Shown here: positions 22,381 through 35,339 of the stretch, piece by piece
Layout of the letters: each line of letters begins with the position of its first letter
Position numbering within the stretch: position 1 is the stretch's first letter
Assembly: GCA_003508835.1 (NCBI GenBank)
Contig: PUFA01000007.1
Location: 16,453,001 to 16,517,000 of the forward strand
Length of the DNA stretch: 64,000 nucleotides
Reading direction: 5' to 3'
From: Eonycteris spelaea
Taxonomy: Eukaryota; Chordata; Mammalia; Chiroptera; Pteropodidae
Translations under genes and position numbers: made by a program
The notes under the pieces: generated by a model
Database searches by the model: none
Told to the model about the DNA's origin: nothing
Seen by the model: the letters and a program-made list of their open reading frames with translations, nothing else

Positions 22381-23724
22381 CTCTCTTTCCTATATACCTA
22401 TACTCTACTCATGCATTTTGAAATTATATGCAACCCTACCAACACCTTAACTGGTAGGTGTGCTCCAGGCTGCATGATGGAATTTTACTTTCAAGTAAGA
22501 AAGAAGAAAAAAGCAGTGAAACTTAAAACATATGTTTCTGCTGCTAATCCTTCCATGAAGCCAGAAAAAGCTAGATTGAAATTGCTCCATAATCCAGCTC
22601 AGGAGCATAGAAAATATTTACTTTCAGAGTCTCTGTCAATTTCCTTGCCAACTCCGGAACCCAAGAATCCCAATCTAAATGTGATGCCTTTGATATCTTT
22701 TCATTGCTTTTCAAGGTCAGCTATTTTGAACTCAGTCAAACTCAAAACAGAGAAATACATACAATATATGTTCGCTAATTGAATCTTTTGTTTTCTGACT
22801 TGATTGAAGTTTAATTTTATATAAAATGAATCATTGAACAGTCTAATTTTATCTACTTATATTTTACAAAACTTACTTGGAATATTTTTCTGGCTGCTCT
22901 GACAAGGTTAAGCATAAAGTTTTCCTTCTACCCTATATATACTGTATAATACTATTTAATTGTACAATGTGTTTATTAGAAACTGAACCAACTATAGATA
23001 GTGATAGTGAATTGAATTTAATTATCTTTTGTCAAAATGATGATTCACTGTAGTTTAGGTAAGGTAATTATTTTTGTGTCTGATGATAGGCATAATTATA
23101 ATGTAAACAAAATAAAAAATAAGACAGAATTTGAATAACTTAAATATCTTAAAATGTCAATAATTGGAATGGCAATCATAAGTATAAAACCCGTTACTTA
23201 GATTATCAATGATAAATTAAAGTGAAAGTACCACTGTTATCAACATTATAGCACAATAAATACTAATAGAATAATACAAACTTCAACTTCGGTTACCATT
23301 TTTCATTGTCAACTGAGAATACTGGGTTCTCATTCATAGTCATTTCATATAAAAGCCTGCAGTCTCAGCTTTTTAAAGAAGACATATTTGCTCCACTCTC
23401 CATTTTGACAAATAATTCTCTGTCACAACTTTAGTCTTTCTCTAGACTCTTCAACTTTTTTTTTTTCACAAATAACTCATCTTTTTTTTTTCACTCAATG
23501 ATCTCAATGGTTCTATTTTACGATGATTCCCTAAATAGATAGGAAAAGATTCACTGTTGATTTATAAACAATCCCCATGACTTAACTTCACCAAACTGAA
23601 GTTTTGTTAGTAAACTAAATAGACTTTATATATAAATATGAGTGCACAATGTGGTTTCCTTTGAAATTTTCTCAGACCAATTGAATGCCTGTTAAGCCTT
23701 ATATATACCTTTCCTGTTTTTATA
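22381..23724. other. Unassigned DNA with a 123-codon chance frame
   Basis: The plus frame at 22411-22782 is the longest in the window. It has a Lys-rich N-terminal part and no recognisable domain, signal or splice context. I regard it as chance. T runs occur at 23457 and 23480. Nothing else recognised. Confidence 0.45.
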
Positions 23725-23850
23725 TTGTTATGCCTCTCAGCCTGCAGGGATATTTCTTTTCCTGAAACGCCTTAATTTTCATGTTCCCAAGTATACTTAA
23801 CCTTTAAGGTCACTCCTTAAAGAAGGCTTCTGCAAAGGAAATGGTTTTTT
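23725..23850 (+). mobile_element. L2 LINE 3' fragment (weak)
   Basis: cttttcctgaaacgccttaa, then aaggtcactccttaaagaag and gcttctgcaaag, is in the order of the L2 3' coding end (actcaggtcactcctccaggaagcc-type). Decayed. Confidence 0.4.
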
Positions 23851-24742
23851 CTTCTTTTCTGTTCTGATTTCCTGTCGTAAGGGGACAGGTGATATATTAT
23901 ACTCACGCTTGATTAACCCTTTTTATACAAAGAACAATAGTTGTTACCATTTACCATGTGGGAGCAACAGACCCTTACAATTGTTTCTACATGTTTGAAT
24001 CATTTTGAAATGAATATACAGATGACTAGAAGGGATTTCAAAAAATAATCCTAGATGAAATTTTAATAAGAATATGAACATATTAATTATTCTATATATT
24101 TCCGGTTAATGCTATGTAGCCCTAAATGAGAAATAGTTTTTGTCTGCAATTAACTGCTCATAAACTGTCATGCATGAACTTTGTATTGTTAAAATGCAAC
24201 ACTTTTAAAACTTTTGACAGCTCACACTTTTGTTGAAGAAAAGATAGCTATCTTTGAGTTATAATTAGAAAATATTTGTATTTTTATTTATACATCATGT
24301 ATTTTTCTTTAATCACATAAATATACACCCATCTGAAGCATTTTTCCACTTAAGAATATATCAAGAAAATTTTGGTGAAAATATTTTAACAAGATGGAAT
24401 AATATCAAACTACTTTTTAGCAAAATAATTTCTTGTAGCAAAATAAATAAAGAAATGTGCCCAGTTGAAAGACTAAGCAGATAAGAATTTCATATTCCTT
24501 TTTGTCATTACTAATATTATTCACTTATTGATTCTTGTGTTTGAAAACGTTAAGCTGGGATATAATCTGAAGAGATACAGCCTGAAATTTCAGTAATATG
24601 ATCAATTTCACCATCATTAGAATCTAGAATACTTTTCTGTCTCTTTCTACCCCTTTCCTAATTTGTCTCATAATTGTAAAATATGTCCTCTGTCAATTTT
24701 ATTTTGCTTGCTATTATGGATAAACAATAAAAAATTCTGAAC
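23851..24742. other. Unassigned AT-rich DNA
   Basis: No feature recognised. Confidence 0.4.
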
Positions 24743-24756
24743 AAGAATTTTGTACA
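24743..24756. repeat. Target-site duplication, left copy
   Basis: aagaattttgtaca, matching aagaatttagtaca at 24870-24883 at 13 of 14 positions. Confidence 0.8.
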
Positions 24757-24869
24757 TGAGCCAGAGGAGTGATAGAGTAATTGGAGGATCATTTCATTAA
24801 CTGTGTGAATGTTTAACCAATGTACTGTATTCTTGAAACTAATAATAAAATAAAATGCTAAAAAATAAA
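24757..24869 (+). mobile_element. Very short 5'-truncated L1 3' end (113 bp)
   Basis: The unit holds aactgtgtgaatgtttaacc and tgtattcttgaaactaataa, typical of the end of an L1 3' UTR, and then an A-rich tail (aataaaataaaatgctaaaaa). A 14-bp target duplication brackets it with one mismatch. It has no coding content. Other possible source: another retroposed RNA with an L1-like tail. Confidence 0.7.
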
Positions 24870-24883
24870 AAGAATTTAGTACA
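24870..24883. repeat. Target-site duplication, right copy
   Basis: aagaatttagtaca, directly after the A-rich tail. Confidence 0.8.
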
Positions 24884-27800
24884 AGAAAAGTTTAAAAAGA
24901 AAAAAAATAATTGAAAGATGATGTAATATTTGAACCGTATAATAAGGAAACTAAAAGAATGATATAATAGTGATTATGTATTTCATTATTTCATTTTTGG
25001 CAGTTCTATAAATCTAGTATTTGCGTGTTTTATCTTTTCTGACTTAGTCAGAAATAGTTGATGAATAATAATCAAATAAATTGATGAAATATTAAAATGT
25101 TTTAAGATACAGAAAAAATAAGTTTATTATGAACCTCATAATAATTCGTAAGTTTATAAAGATTATAATGAACCGAAAGTAATAGGCAGATAAAATGAGG
25201 TTTATTTGTTTTTTAAAAAGTGCATTTTCTTTTTGTTCTTTGGAAAAACACACAAGAAAATGTAAATTATCAATACATATGCATAATTAAAAATGTTCAA
25301 GAAAGATAAAAGAACTCAAAAACTGAAATTAGATCTAATGAACTCTGTTGTATTTGGATAGTTACTGAATTTTCTTTTTTTTTTATTAATTAAACACTTA
25401 TGCGATTGAAAATACATTTAGTATACTGCTTAATAGCTCTATTTCTTATTTAAGAGGGGTTTCAGAAGGATAGGTAGAGAGTGTACACCAATAAGTTTCG
25501 GGGGCATAGTTTGCACATAAATTATAAGGATTGCAAGAGATGAGGCAGAAATTGTCGAATTGGTTGGAGGCTAGAGGAGCAATATCAATTTTCTCTTTTT
25601 CTAATTTGAGTAGTTGATAGGTAATTTGTTGTCAGAACCTTTGTTCTGTCACAGACAGAACATAAATTGATGGAATGGTGTCATAAAGTACTTTGATCAT
25701 GTAACTTTTTGTTGATAATTATGTTTCTTAACAATAGTGATGTTTCCTGCCTAAAACAAATTGACCTAGTACAGATTTATGACTCATAATGGTTCTAAGA
25801 ACCAGCCCAGCATGGAACTTGAAAGATTTGATGAATATACAACAGTGCTGACAGCTGTGTACAAAATATTTGTTTTTTCCTTGAATTGTCTAAGATATTA
25901 AATAGAATAAATAATAATAATAATAATAGTAATAGTAATAATATAATGAAGTTTTCCTCAGCAAACATCTCTTCAGTGATAGTGGTCATTGATTTCACCA
26001 AAAGAGGTTTGATAAACCAATCACCTGACCTAAGGATGCAAGGCCAGCTCTGGCTATGCCTGCAAGAGGGAGCCCTTAAAAGACACTAAAAATCATTTAT
26101 AAAATAAAAACATCAAGTCACATTAACAAATTACTTCTCATTTTATATTGTATTTGTCTTCAAGGGAACTAGAAAGACTCTCTTCCCCAGCTTGCTCATA
26201 ACTAAAATATCTAGATATTAAACTCTTTGTTCTGGCCTAATTTTATTGCTATTAAGGACCTCTTCCTCAGCAAATGGCTGCTAGAAGAACAACCTGTTTA
26301 ACAATTATCAGTCATCCTTGCTTTCTGGTAGACTTCTTAATTAAATTATGCAGGGAACTTTTATAGAAAGCCTACAATGTATAAATTGAATGTATAAATA
26401 AAACTAACAAGAGATTTTAGGAGAGCAATAGGGGGTGACACAAAAATTAACATAATTTCCACAGAGTGAGGGACATTTGAAATACTAATGGCGTACACAA
26501 CAAGGTTTATTTATTTTGCTTGAAAATAAGAGAGACAAAAAGATTATAGTGAGAATTCATTCAATGGTTCTCTTTTCTCATGCTCAACAAGCTGGAAAAT
26601 AGAACAGGAGAAAATAAGAATTTAGATGCATGATGGGACAGTAGAATAATTTTAGCTTTCTAGAATGTGCCTGGTGAGAACAGGACTTTTTATGGTGCTA
26701 CTTCTGTCTGGTCATTTTTTTTTTTTTCTCATGGTCACTTTGAGCACCAGTCTTATTCATATTTAAATTGCCATCACCTAGCATGTAATAGCACCTAGGA
26801 GGAAGAAGTCTTGAATTCACTGTGACCTCTCCTTTTGAATTTTCCTTATCAAACACATGCCTGAAGGCTGAAAGTCCTTTGTTCAGAAGTTAATCTCCCA
26901 GCATCAAGTTTAAATTACTTTAAACTGCTTTCTTTTTAACAACAGGAAAGTGTACTTCTGGGTTTATCTATCTTTTTTAGGCCTGGTTGCTAAAGCATCA
27001 TTTCTTCTTGAAATGCTTGAAGTTAAAAAAGTTTCACCTATCAAATGGAAAATTTAGGAGGGTAAAATGAATTATTCTCTCATCATTTCATTACCTAATT
27101 TTATCAAACTCAGGGAGGATCAAGTTTAGTTGATATTGAAATAGATCTTAGAGGACAGAAAAGATTACAAATATGTAACCCTAGATACTGTACTTTTCAG
27201 CAACTGATAACTATACATCAAGCCTCATTAAGAAGAGTAACAAAAATTTTACATGTTTACCTCTACACTCTTATGATCTCCCTCTGAGCCTGAAAATTAA
27301 ATCATCATAAGACAGAATAACAGCAGAAAAACATGTAGAATTTTACATGTACATGGGAGACCCCATAGAAAAATGAAGATCTAAAGTAGCTAGAGCCAAA
27401 TGATTATATACGAGGTTGAACAAAGAGAAGTAATTATGGAAAAGTAACTAAAATAGATAGGGAGACTAAAGGAAGATAGGAGTTATTTTTAACAGGGTCT
27501 GCTTGTTCAGGTTTCTCTTGGCTTTGATTCCCTGTCTATTGTGATAAGAATGTTTCTTTCCTCCTGGTATAGAGAAAACAGTCTTCACGTGGGAGTTTTA
27601 TCACTCGCTTTTATGAAGAAAAGGGAAGGTCAGAGTACCCTTCTTCCACATGCAGTTTTTCAAGTGTCTGTAGCTCAAAATAATCCTTTTGCCGAAGGTG
27701 AATATTTTGAGGTAGCGTCTTCATCCACGCTTTATGTCCCTGCTCTGTGAGGCTAGTTTGTAAATTTCTCAATGGCAGCAATCAGTGATTCAGTTTCTAT

Positions 27801-28261
27801 TTCTCACTAATTGTATTGTGGGGCCCTCTGCTTTAACTCTTTCCTCTTTCTTTGAACAAATGAACATATATATTAAAAGCACACAAAAATTTCTTAAGGC
27901 TGATGAGGACACAAGCAGATCTATTCATACCTCCTCCCCCTTAGCTATTCCCAAGGGTAAATACATAATCTGCCCACTCACAGGACCCTTAGATCATGCG
28001 CACCAAACAATATAAATAGGTGCTCATAGGTACAGTCATATCCATGGATATCCAGGATACCATTTTAGGTTTAAATGTGCATCTACTGCTAGCTATAGAA
28101 GAAATTAGCTCAAAAAGAAAATACTTTTAAAAAATCAAGATTAAAATGTTCCATTGCACTGGCTCATCCTGCATATCTTTATTCATAGATGTGACACAGA
28201 TGAGCATATTTCCTAGAACATGGTATTCACTAAAAATATATTATTGCTCAAATCCTATAGT
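24884..28261. other. Unassigned DNA, about 3.4 kb
   Basis: Contains a T run at 25374-25384, the TAA microsatellite at 25908 and a T run at 26716. The stretch 27300-27750 has a repeat-like feel (retroviral LTR composition) but I cannot assign it. Frames at 27541 and 27785 have no recognisable domain. No gene seen. Confidence 0.4.
25908..25944. repeat. TAA microsatellite
   Basis: Tandem taa units interrupted by tag units. It gives the run of Asn or Leu codons in overlapping chance frames. Confidence 0.9.
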
Positions 28262-28469
28262 CAGAGGTGCCCAACATTTTTGGTACCAAGGACCAGTGCT
28301 CCTCTGAGAATCCAATGCCTGATAATCTGAGGTGGAGCTGAGATGGTGATGCTAACGCTGGGGAGCGCTTTGCTCACTCGCCCATCACTCACCTCCAGCT
28401 GTGCTGCCAGGTTCCTAACAGGCCAAAGGACTAGTACCAGTCAGTGGCCCAGGGTTTGGGGACCCCTGC
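28262..28469. mobile_element. hAT-type DNA transposon with terminal inverted repeats
   Basis: The left end cagaggtgcccaac and the right end gtttggggacccctg are imperfect inverted repeats. The right end is preceded by ggttcctaacaggccaaagg and accagtcagtggcccagg, which pair with the family's usual cagggaccggtt-type left end. This is a common non-autonomous mammalian hAT element whose name I do not recall. No gene, and no clear 8-bp flanking duplication. Confidence 0.7.
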
Positions 28470-28699
28470 AATATATAATGACTCATATAACATGAAACAG
28501 TCAGGAAGTCACAAATTCACCTATTCCTTGCAGGCTTTTTTGTCAAAAATCTTTTAATAATGGTTTTCAAGCTATGGATACTCTTTATAAAAGAGAGTAT
28601 ACATAAAGTTTCATGATTCCCACAGATTTCTTAAAGACTACTCATAGGCCGTGAACTCCAAGCTAAGGTCTCTTGATATAGTTAAACTTCCTTGTTTCA
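28470..28699. other. Unassigned DNA
   Basis: No feature recognised. Confidence 0.4.
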
Positions 28700-28798
28700 C
28701 AGAGGAACAAATGGAGATCTTATTAAATAGCAGATCTGGGGCATGAACCCCAAATCTATGAGGTTCAACTTGTTGCTTTTTCTACCATACCATTCCCT
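28700..28798 (+). mobile_element. MIR 3' fragment
   Basis: cacagaggaacaaatggaga, then gcagatctggggcatgaacc and ttgctttttctaccatacca, is the MIR 3' order (gatttgaacccaggtc, then ctttccactacacca). Confidence 0.55.
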
Positions 28799-31700
28799 CT
28801 TCCTTTGATGAATGAAAAGTGACTTAATAAAATGATTCTTAGAAAGCCCTAATTGCAGAAGTCATTCAAGGTTACTATGCCTAAAATAATTTTTTTTTAA
28901 TTGATAGCTCAAGATAATTTAGATGTCACACATTATTCTCCTTTAAACAGAGAAATAACAACAACCAACCAGAACTTTCTATCAGGCACTTATGATTTAT
29001 CATTCTCTCATACACTTAGAGATGAACCCATCTTTTGCCAGTGATGGGAGGTGGCAGAACCTTTTTAAGGCTTTTGAGGGCCTTATTTATTTCAATTTGC
29101 AGACTTACCTCATAGCATATCTACCAGAGTAGAATAAATAGTAAATAGAGTGGAAAGGAAGCTAATGATGAAACACTCAAATAAATAGTTCTTCCAGAAA
29201 TTACATGTCTCAAAGTTGTGTTATTCCTCACTGTACTTATTTAAAAATAATGTGAATGTCTGGCAAAAGTTTTGGGGAAAGAACCATCTACAAAAGAGAA
29301 AATAGACCCGATTTTAGGATTTCATAATCATGATTCATAAACATTAGTTTTTAATGATCGTCAGATCTTATATAAATGAGTCAGGTATTATCAACCTGTA
29401 AAATTACATCACTCCCAGCTTTACACCAGATAAAGGGAATGCCAGTTTTACTGGTTCGGTTATGTTTTCCTTGCCCCAACTGAAAAAATATATAGCTATA
29501 ACATTTAGAATTTTTTTTCCCTGGGAGATGCATGTAGTTATGCATTTAGTTATTTTCTTTTTTTTTAGTTATTTAATTATTATACTACATGTTTATAATA
29601 ATGTGTAATTCTGTAATTATATATATGATTTATCTAGCAGAATTTCTTAATTAAAATACTAAATACTATCTATCCATGTATTTTATTTGGGAAAATAAAT
29701 TTTTATGCTCTATTGCCCAATGTATCACACTACATAGTAATACAGAGGCATTTTTCTAGCATTTCATATCCTTTGAATATGGGATATCACATGAGCTTAA
29801 ACTTCTTATTTTTGAACTTACACATGCACTACAGTCATTTTTCACAATCAGTCTCAGCCTAAAACCTAATGTTTATTTTGTTTATTCTTTGACTGATAAA
29901 CATAGAGTTACACGTACCATATCCATGTCCCAATATCGAATCTTTCTTAGCTGTATAAATATGGGATAATCAAAAAGTAAGTGTCGAATACATGTACACT
30001 TATTATTATTATCATTTTTAATATATGGCAATTATTTTGTTCTACCTCTAAATAGAATATAGTCTCAGAGCACACAAAATGGCATTTAGGGACTTTGTAA
30101 AATTGTTAAACTCACAAGATGTCAGAGACACAAGAAGATAGCTTTCATTATCTTATTGAAAGCTTAAGGTCCCTGAATTAAATTTTATAAATAAATTAAT
30201 TAATTTATGTATTAATTTATTTATATTTGACACTTCTATCACAATCAAAAGAAAAAATAGAGACAATTAAATAATTTAAACATTCATTTTCTAAAGTGTA
30301 TCCTTTCCTAAGAGAAATCCTGTTAAATTAATAACCATGGAATACACAGAAACCACAATCAATGAAAAAGGTCATTTGAACTTTGCCCTGATCTCCACGT
30401 ATATTATTGATTACTCAAACCGCTGAAGTCTATTCTCCAATCAAGGTCTGAAGGCAAATGAGAAAAAGTAAGGATAGGATCAAAGAGAACTAAAGATGAA
30501 TTCTACTTTTCTCTAAATCTTTGTAAATGTGGATTGTGTTAAAAATTTAAAAGTTAGGTTGATGGGAACATTTGCCACAATAGCAGAAACAATAGTACAT
30601 TATTGCAGTTGATTTTTTTTCTCTAGATGAAGTATAGAGTTTTTTATTATCAAAAAAGACATAGAGTATATGTCTATACATTCACATATTTCTAATAGCC
30701 ATACTCCTTTTACCTAAAATACTTTTTCACAAGAAGGAAGTCAAGTTTATTTCGTTATATATATCTTTTGTCAGGTTGCATTTGATCAATTAAAAAAATA
30801 ATAGCAAAAATAAGCAATCCTCTTTTAGGGCTTTAAAATAGAAATACCCATGAATCATAACTATATAGCTTCATTTCCTAGATTTAGGAACTTATGTGAA
30901 TTTCTTCACTAATTTTGATATAATTTTGTATATTGTCACATAATTATGATATTATAAATAAATGATTTATGTAGTTTAAATCTAATTTATATTCTCTTAA
31001 CAAAAAGAGAAATGATTTGGATGACAAGTTTTTCTTTAAAGTTTTTTAAAAGAATTCTTAAATTTTTAGTAAATGTTTCTGTTTGTGTTTTTTGCCTAAG
31101 CATTTGTAAAAATCATTTCAGGGGAACTTAATATATCAATAATAAGCCTTATAGAGTGTTTTAGATTTTAGCTCTGTTCATCACACTAAGTCAGAGCATC
31201 AAAGTCTCAAGAAAGAAATGAGTTTATAAGGATAAGTTTCATTTTCAAGAGATAGTCCACAAATTGATTCAAAAATATTTGCCTTTGCACATTAACTATT
31301 ATATTAGTGGTGATATGCAAAATATCTGTGTACTTCTAATGTTTTTAATATTTTTGTATTCCAAGATCAATGTAAGAGGTACCTCATAGAGATCATTGCT
31401 ATGAAAAAAAAATATCTCTAAAATACAAATCAATCAAAAGGGTACTAATGTTTAAAATGTTTAAAAAGTCATAAGACCCTTTTTCTCCTGGCTACCAGAA
31501 GGCAATATTTAGTTTCGCAGTAGTCAATGTGATGAAGGTTACAAATGGGGTGAATTCTCCTATCTTTCTTAGTGGCTCTGGGGATAATCTCTGTTGGTCG
31601 TTCGCAAAACAAAAGCAAGGAATCTTTTCTATCTTGGTTCTACAGAAAATAATATATACTATTAAAATCATTCTATTAAACAGGTAAAACATCTAGGAGT

Positions 31701-31960
31701 ATTTCTAAGTATCTTTATTTTTATTTTCCATTGTTCTTTAAAATCCATTTTGTGGGGCTGGCTCTTCCCTTGACCCTAGATGTGAACTCAGAAAATCCCA
31801 CTCAATTTTTTTGCCATATTTATGTAATAATACCTCAAACCAGTAATTACCAAATTGAGTTCCACATAATAAATTTTCGAACTTTCCTTTTCACTCTCCC
31901 TCAACTCAGCTCACTGCAGTTCATGATTCATTCAAAATTTGGAGGTGTGGTTTAGTGGGG
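28799..31960. other. Unassigned AT-rich DNA, about 3.2 kb
   Basis: No gene or repeat family recognised. Contains T runs (29510, 29560, 30614) and an AT palindrome at 30191-30208. Confidence 0.45.
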
Positions 31961-32320
31961 TGCTCTGACCTGAGTGTTTGCATCCCCCAAAATTCATATG
32001 TTGAAATCCTAATGCCCAATGTAATGATATCGGGAGGGGGGCAAGCTTTGGGGCGATTAGTTCATGAGAGTGGAATCCCCAAGAATGGCATTAATAAATG
32101 AGAGACCACAGAGCTCCCCTAACCCCCTCTGCCATCTGAGAGCACAGTGAGAATGCTGTAGCTATGAGCCAGGAAGAGGGTCATCACCAGAAGGCAACTG
32201 CTGGCCCCTTGACCTTGGCTTTCCCAGCCTCTGGAAAATTTATTTCAAGGCAAATTTCTATTGTTTATATGCTACCCAGTCTGTCTTGGTCTGTTATACT
32301 AGTCTGATTAGACTAAGGCA
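31961..32320 (+). mobile_element. MLT1 LTR (ERVL-MaLR)
   Basis: A nearly complete LTR in sense orientation: tgctctgacctgagtgtttg, then aattcatatgttgaaatcc, aagaatggcattaataaatg, gaccacagagctcccc, tttcccagcctctgg, and an end ...gactaaggca. It starts TG and ends CA as LTRs do. These elements encode no protein and derive from ERVL-related retrovirus-like transposons. About 360 bp, close to the usual length. Confidence 0.88.
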
Positions 32321-33094
32321 GAGTGGGTAAGGCAGAAGAACTTATCGATATCATCATTCTTTGTGAAATAGCTTTGCTTCTGCTCTCTGGATATTTAAAG
32401 CTAATTTTTCTCCTGTGAATTCTTTCATGGTTTGGGATCTAACTTCTCAAATTATTAGGGTAAATGAATCTCTATCTCAGCTTATCACAACCTCTTCCTC
32501 AACTGGAAGGATTTCCTTGATACCTGCTTAGTTTTATTTGCTGATCCTAAGTCCTTCTTGAGAAGATTTAAGATGTTTCTACAACAATCCTGGCTCTCAT
32601 GAGGGCACACCTTTTCTCCGTGAAATACACAACTGCATCCTCTTTTCTAACAAGTTGCTCCTTGAAGCAGTAATATTCCCTTTACTTCACTGCTGGAGTA
32701 GCCAGCCAGCCAGTCACTTGTCTTTTTATTTCTCAGATGTTAAGATACTATTCGAATATGTTTCACAGCTTTTTGAGTACTCTTCTTGAAGACCACCTTA
32801 ACAAAGCTTGAGATTAGCAGGACAGAAGAGATTCCATGTGGTGATAAGGCTAAATAATTACTCTCTCCAAATACCAAAGACATTCTGGTTCAAAATCATT
32901 TAAATCAAGGGGTTTTAGAGTCCCATAATAAGTTTTTATTTTTTTAAACACTGCCCTTTCCTTTCCCGTGTATGGTCTAGCATCTAGGTTTGAATGTGTT
33001 ATCTATTGTTTGTGATCATTTATTGTATGCTTCACTTTTATCATCATGAAGTATTATTCACTGATGGTGGAGATGAAGTTTTTCATTTTCTCCT
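32321..33094. other. Unassigned DNA
   Basis: No gene recognised. The composition at 32400-32730 is more balanced than the surroundings but matches no family I know. Confidence 0.4.
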
Positions 33095-33345
33095 TGTGTG
33101 GGTTAAATTGAGTCCCCTTAAAAGTCTTGACCACTGGTATACCTGTAAGTGTGAACTTATTTGGAAATTGGGTCCTTGCTGATATAATTGAGATAAGGTG
33201 ATATCATAATAGAGTAAGTGGGTCTTTAATCCAATATGACTAATTCCTTGTAAGAGAAGAGACAGAGAGACAAACACACGCAGAGCAAAGATCGCCATTT
33301 GAAAATACAGATGGACACAGAGGGAAGACAGCCATGTGGTGGTAT
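33095..33345 (+). mobile_element. MLT1 LTR, 5' part only
   Basis: tgtgtgggttaaattgagtc, gtaagtgtgaacttatttgg, aaattgggtccttgctgat, atccaatatgactaattcc, then the AGAGACAGAGAGAC-rich stretch and gaagacagccatgtggtg are in MLT1 order. The 3' third is missing. Decayed relative to the copies at 31961 and 36629. Confidence 0.75.
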
Positions 33346-34183
33346 ATAAATGAACCAGCTATCAGAAAAATGATTCTTTCTCTAAAATTGCACTTGCGTA
33401 TACATGCATACACATGTCACATGTATCCAAAGACTTTTCTATCTTTACTACTTAGATTTTTTTTTTAATCTTAGGCAAAGCAAGTTTTTTGTTTCACGTA
33501 AAAAATGAACATAAAGTTAATGAAGTATAAATTTACAATAAAAAACATATCACCTTAACTACTAAAATTATAGACTTTTTTACACAGTATATTTAGTCTT
33601 TAAAAATGTCACCATAGAATTAAGACATACCAAGGGTAGAAGCAGTGTTTATCTGTCAATATTTCAATGGCAGTGGTATAAGATTTATTTAGAATTCAAA
33701 ATTTTATCCTTTTAATTTTTCCTCACTCTTTTGAAAGCATTTGGCAACAGCTATCTGCACAACTTCTAATCTTTTTTTAAGGTATACTTGTCCCTCTTTA
33801 ATTAGATGCACATTCCCAAAGTCCACTTTGTTCTGGCATTAGATGTGTTGGGAAGAAAGTCAATAAAAGTTGTACAGTCAAATTATAACAGTTATAGTCG
33901 AATATGAAAAAGTCAGCCATTATAAAAATCATGCCATAGTTTTGTTTCTTAATATATAGATTTTTCTAATGCATATAAGATATTTGGAGAATATTGTTGT
34001 GAAATGAAATAAGCCAAAGCAGATCAATATTTAAGGTAAATAGCCTTAAATCATTTGGTGTGATTAGGTTTTAAGAACAGTAAAATCATTAGATTTTGAA
34101 TGCTTACATACTTGGCTATTTAAAAGTCTGGCCCTAGTACAACTAAGCATTTTACTTTAAAAGCCAGTAAATAGTACAGACCC
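33346..34183. other. Unassigned AT-rich DNA
   Basis: No feature recognised. Confidence 0.4.
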
Positions 34184-34284
34184 TGAGAAGGAAGATACCT
34201 ACCAAGAAGAGATCCCAGAAGAGATCCCAGTGGGCTCAAATTTAAGAAACAGAGCTAACAGCCATTTCTACACATGGGCCTCTC

Positions 34285-34566
34285 ATGCAAATCACACTGC
34301 AGTGAGAAACCTGTGCTGAACTGTTACCTGCACTATGTTCTCAATATTTGAGCCAGCCATTATAAAGGAGTTTGTGAAATTGTAGTTCAACCAATAGGAC
34401 TGAGGCTTTACCTTTCCAATCAGAACTATGCAGTTATATGCTCATCACAGCATTGTCACTAACCAATTAAAGCAGCTCTATTCTGCCCAGTCAGGATAGT
34501 GCCTCTTGGACTAATCAAACTCTGAGGATTTGGAGTATTCATTTGCATGAGGATGGACCAATCAGG
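34285..34566 (+). promoter_or_regulatory. LTR enhancer-type sites: octamers and CCAAT boxes
   Basis: Octamers lie at 34285-34292 (atgcaaat) and 34541-34548 (atttgcat). CCAAT boxes lie at 34391, 34416, 34463 and 34558. The spacing is that of a pol II promoter array. Activity is inferred from the motifs only. Confidence 0.6.
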
Positions 34567-34893
34567 GACCAAGGTGGGGACGTCTGTCTAGATAAGCCAG
34601 CTCTGCTCTGGCTTGGGGATCATAAATTCCCTTTTCACCCAAATGAAGACTGAAGACTATGTTCCCCAGCTGGAGCTAAAGCTGAAACACTGAAGATGAA
34701 ACACCAAAAATGTTTCACTGTTCCAGAGTGGAGAAGAACAGAGCCGGGCAGAGTTGTCCAGCTGGAGAGAGGACTAGCCCCGGGGCCACCTGGTCCCTGG
34801 GCCACCTGCAGCTATGGTCCTTTATATCGGAACTGTAACACTATTGAGCTGTCCCACAGCCATGCTGTATCACAATTGAGCTATTTTGCACTG

Positions 34894-34899
34894 AATAAA
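34894..34899 (+). terminator. LTR polyadenylation signal AATAAA
   Basis: aataaa follows the R-like region and is followed by ttttcctcttcactgcatcc, a GT/T-rich downstream element nearby (gttggtgttgc). Confidence 0.55.
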
Positions 34900-34970
34900 G
34901 TTTTCCTCTTCACTGCATCCCAAATGGGAAATTCCTGTTGGTGTTGCATTGACAACAACAACCATCACTT

Positions 34971-35339
34971 GGCAACAGAAAGAGTTTTAATTCATTGCTC
35001 TTATGTAGTTTGGTACACATTGTTCAAATAATTGATTTGAGTATGTGGGAGAAAAATTAACTATTCATTGACAAAATTAGGGCTGTTTTGGACATTTGAA
35101 CCAAGAAGAGTTTAAGAAACTAATAGAAATAGTGCTTTTGAAAGTAAAAGTATAAAGTTCTCAACATTGCTGACAAGTACACCTTAAACACTATGGTGAT
35201 TAACTTTATGTAACACTAGACATTAGTAGACAATCTAAGAAAATATGTTTCAAGTAAATTCAGTTCATTGAAAAGTTTTATTGTGTTTGCTGTGAGTTAT
35301 AATACGTAATAATAACAGAATAGGTTGAATACTTAAAGT
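34971..35339. other. Unassigned DNA
   Basis: No feature recognised. Confidence 0.4.

Larger units (their letters stand above)
34184..34970 (+). mobile_element. Retroviral-type solo LTR, about 790 bp
   Basis: The segment has the anatomy of an ERV LTR: a probable TG start, a U3 with four CCAAT boxes and two octamer motifs, a TATA-like ataaat at 34622, a GC-rich R region and an AATAAA polyadenylation signal at 34894-34899. No internal retroviral genes adjoin it, so it is probably solo. It resembles class I LTRs of bats and carnivores, from memory only. The 111-codon frame at 34696-35031 is inside R/U5 and is not a gene. The 3' boundary is uncertain. Confidence 0.65.

Noticed and set aside
22411..22782. 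123-codon plus-strand open frame
   Set aside because: No recognisable domain, no codon bias, no splice or promoter context; in AT-rich DNA of this length one such frame is expected.
34696..35031. 111-codon frame
   Set aside because: Lies in the R/U5 part of a retroviral-type LTR and runs out of it; no retroviral protein similarity recognised.
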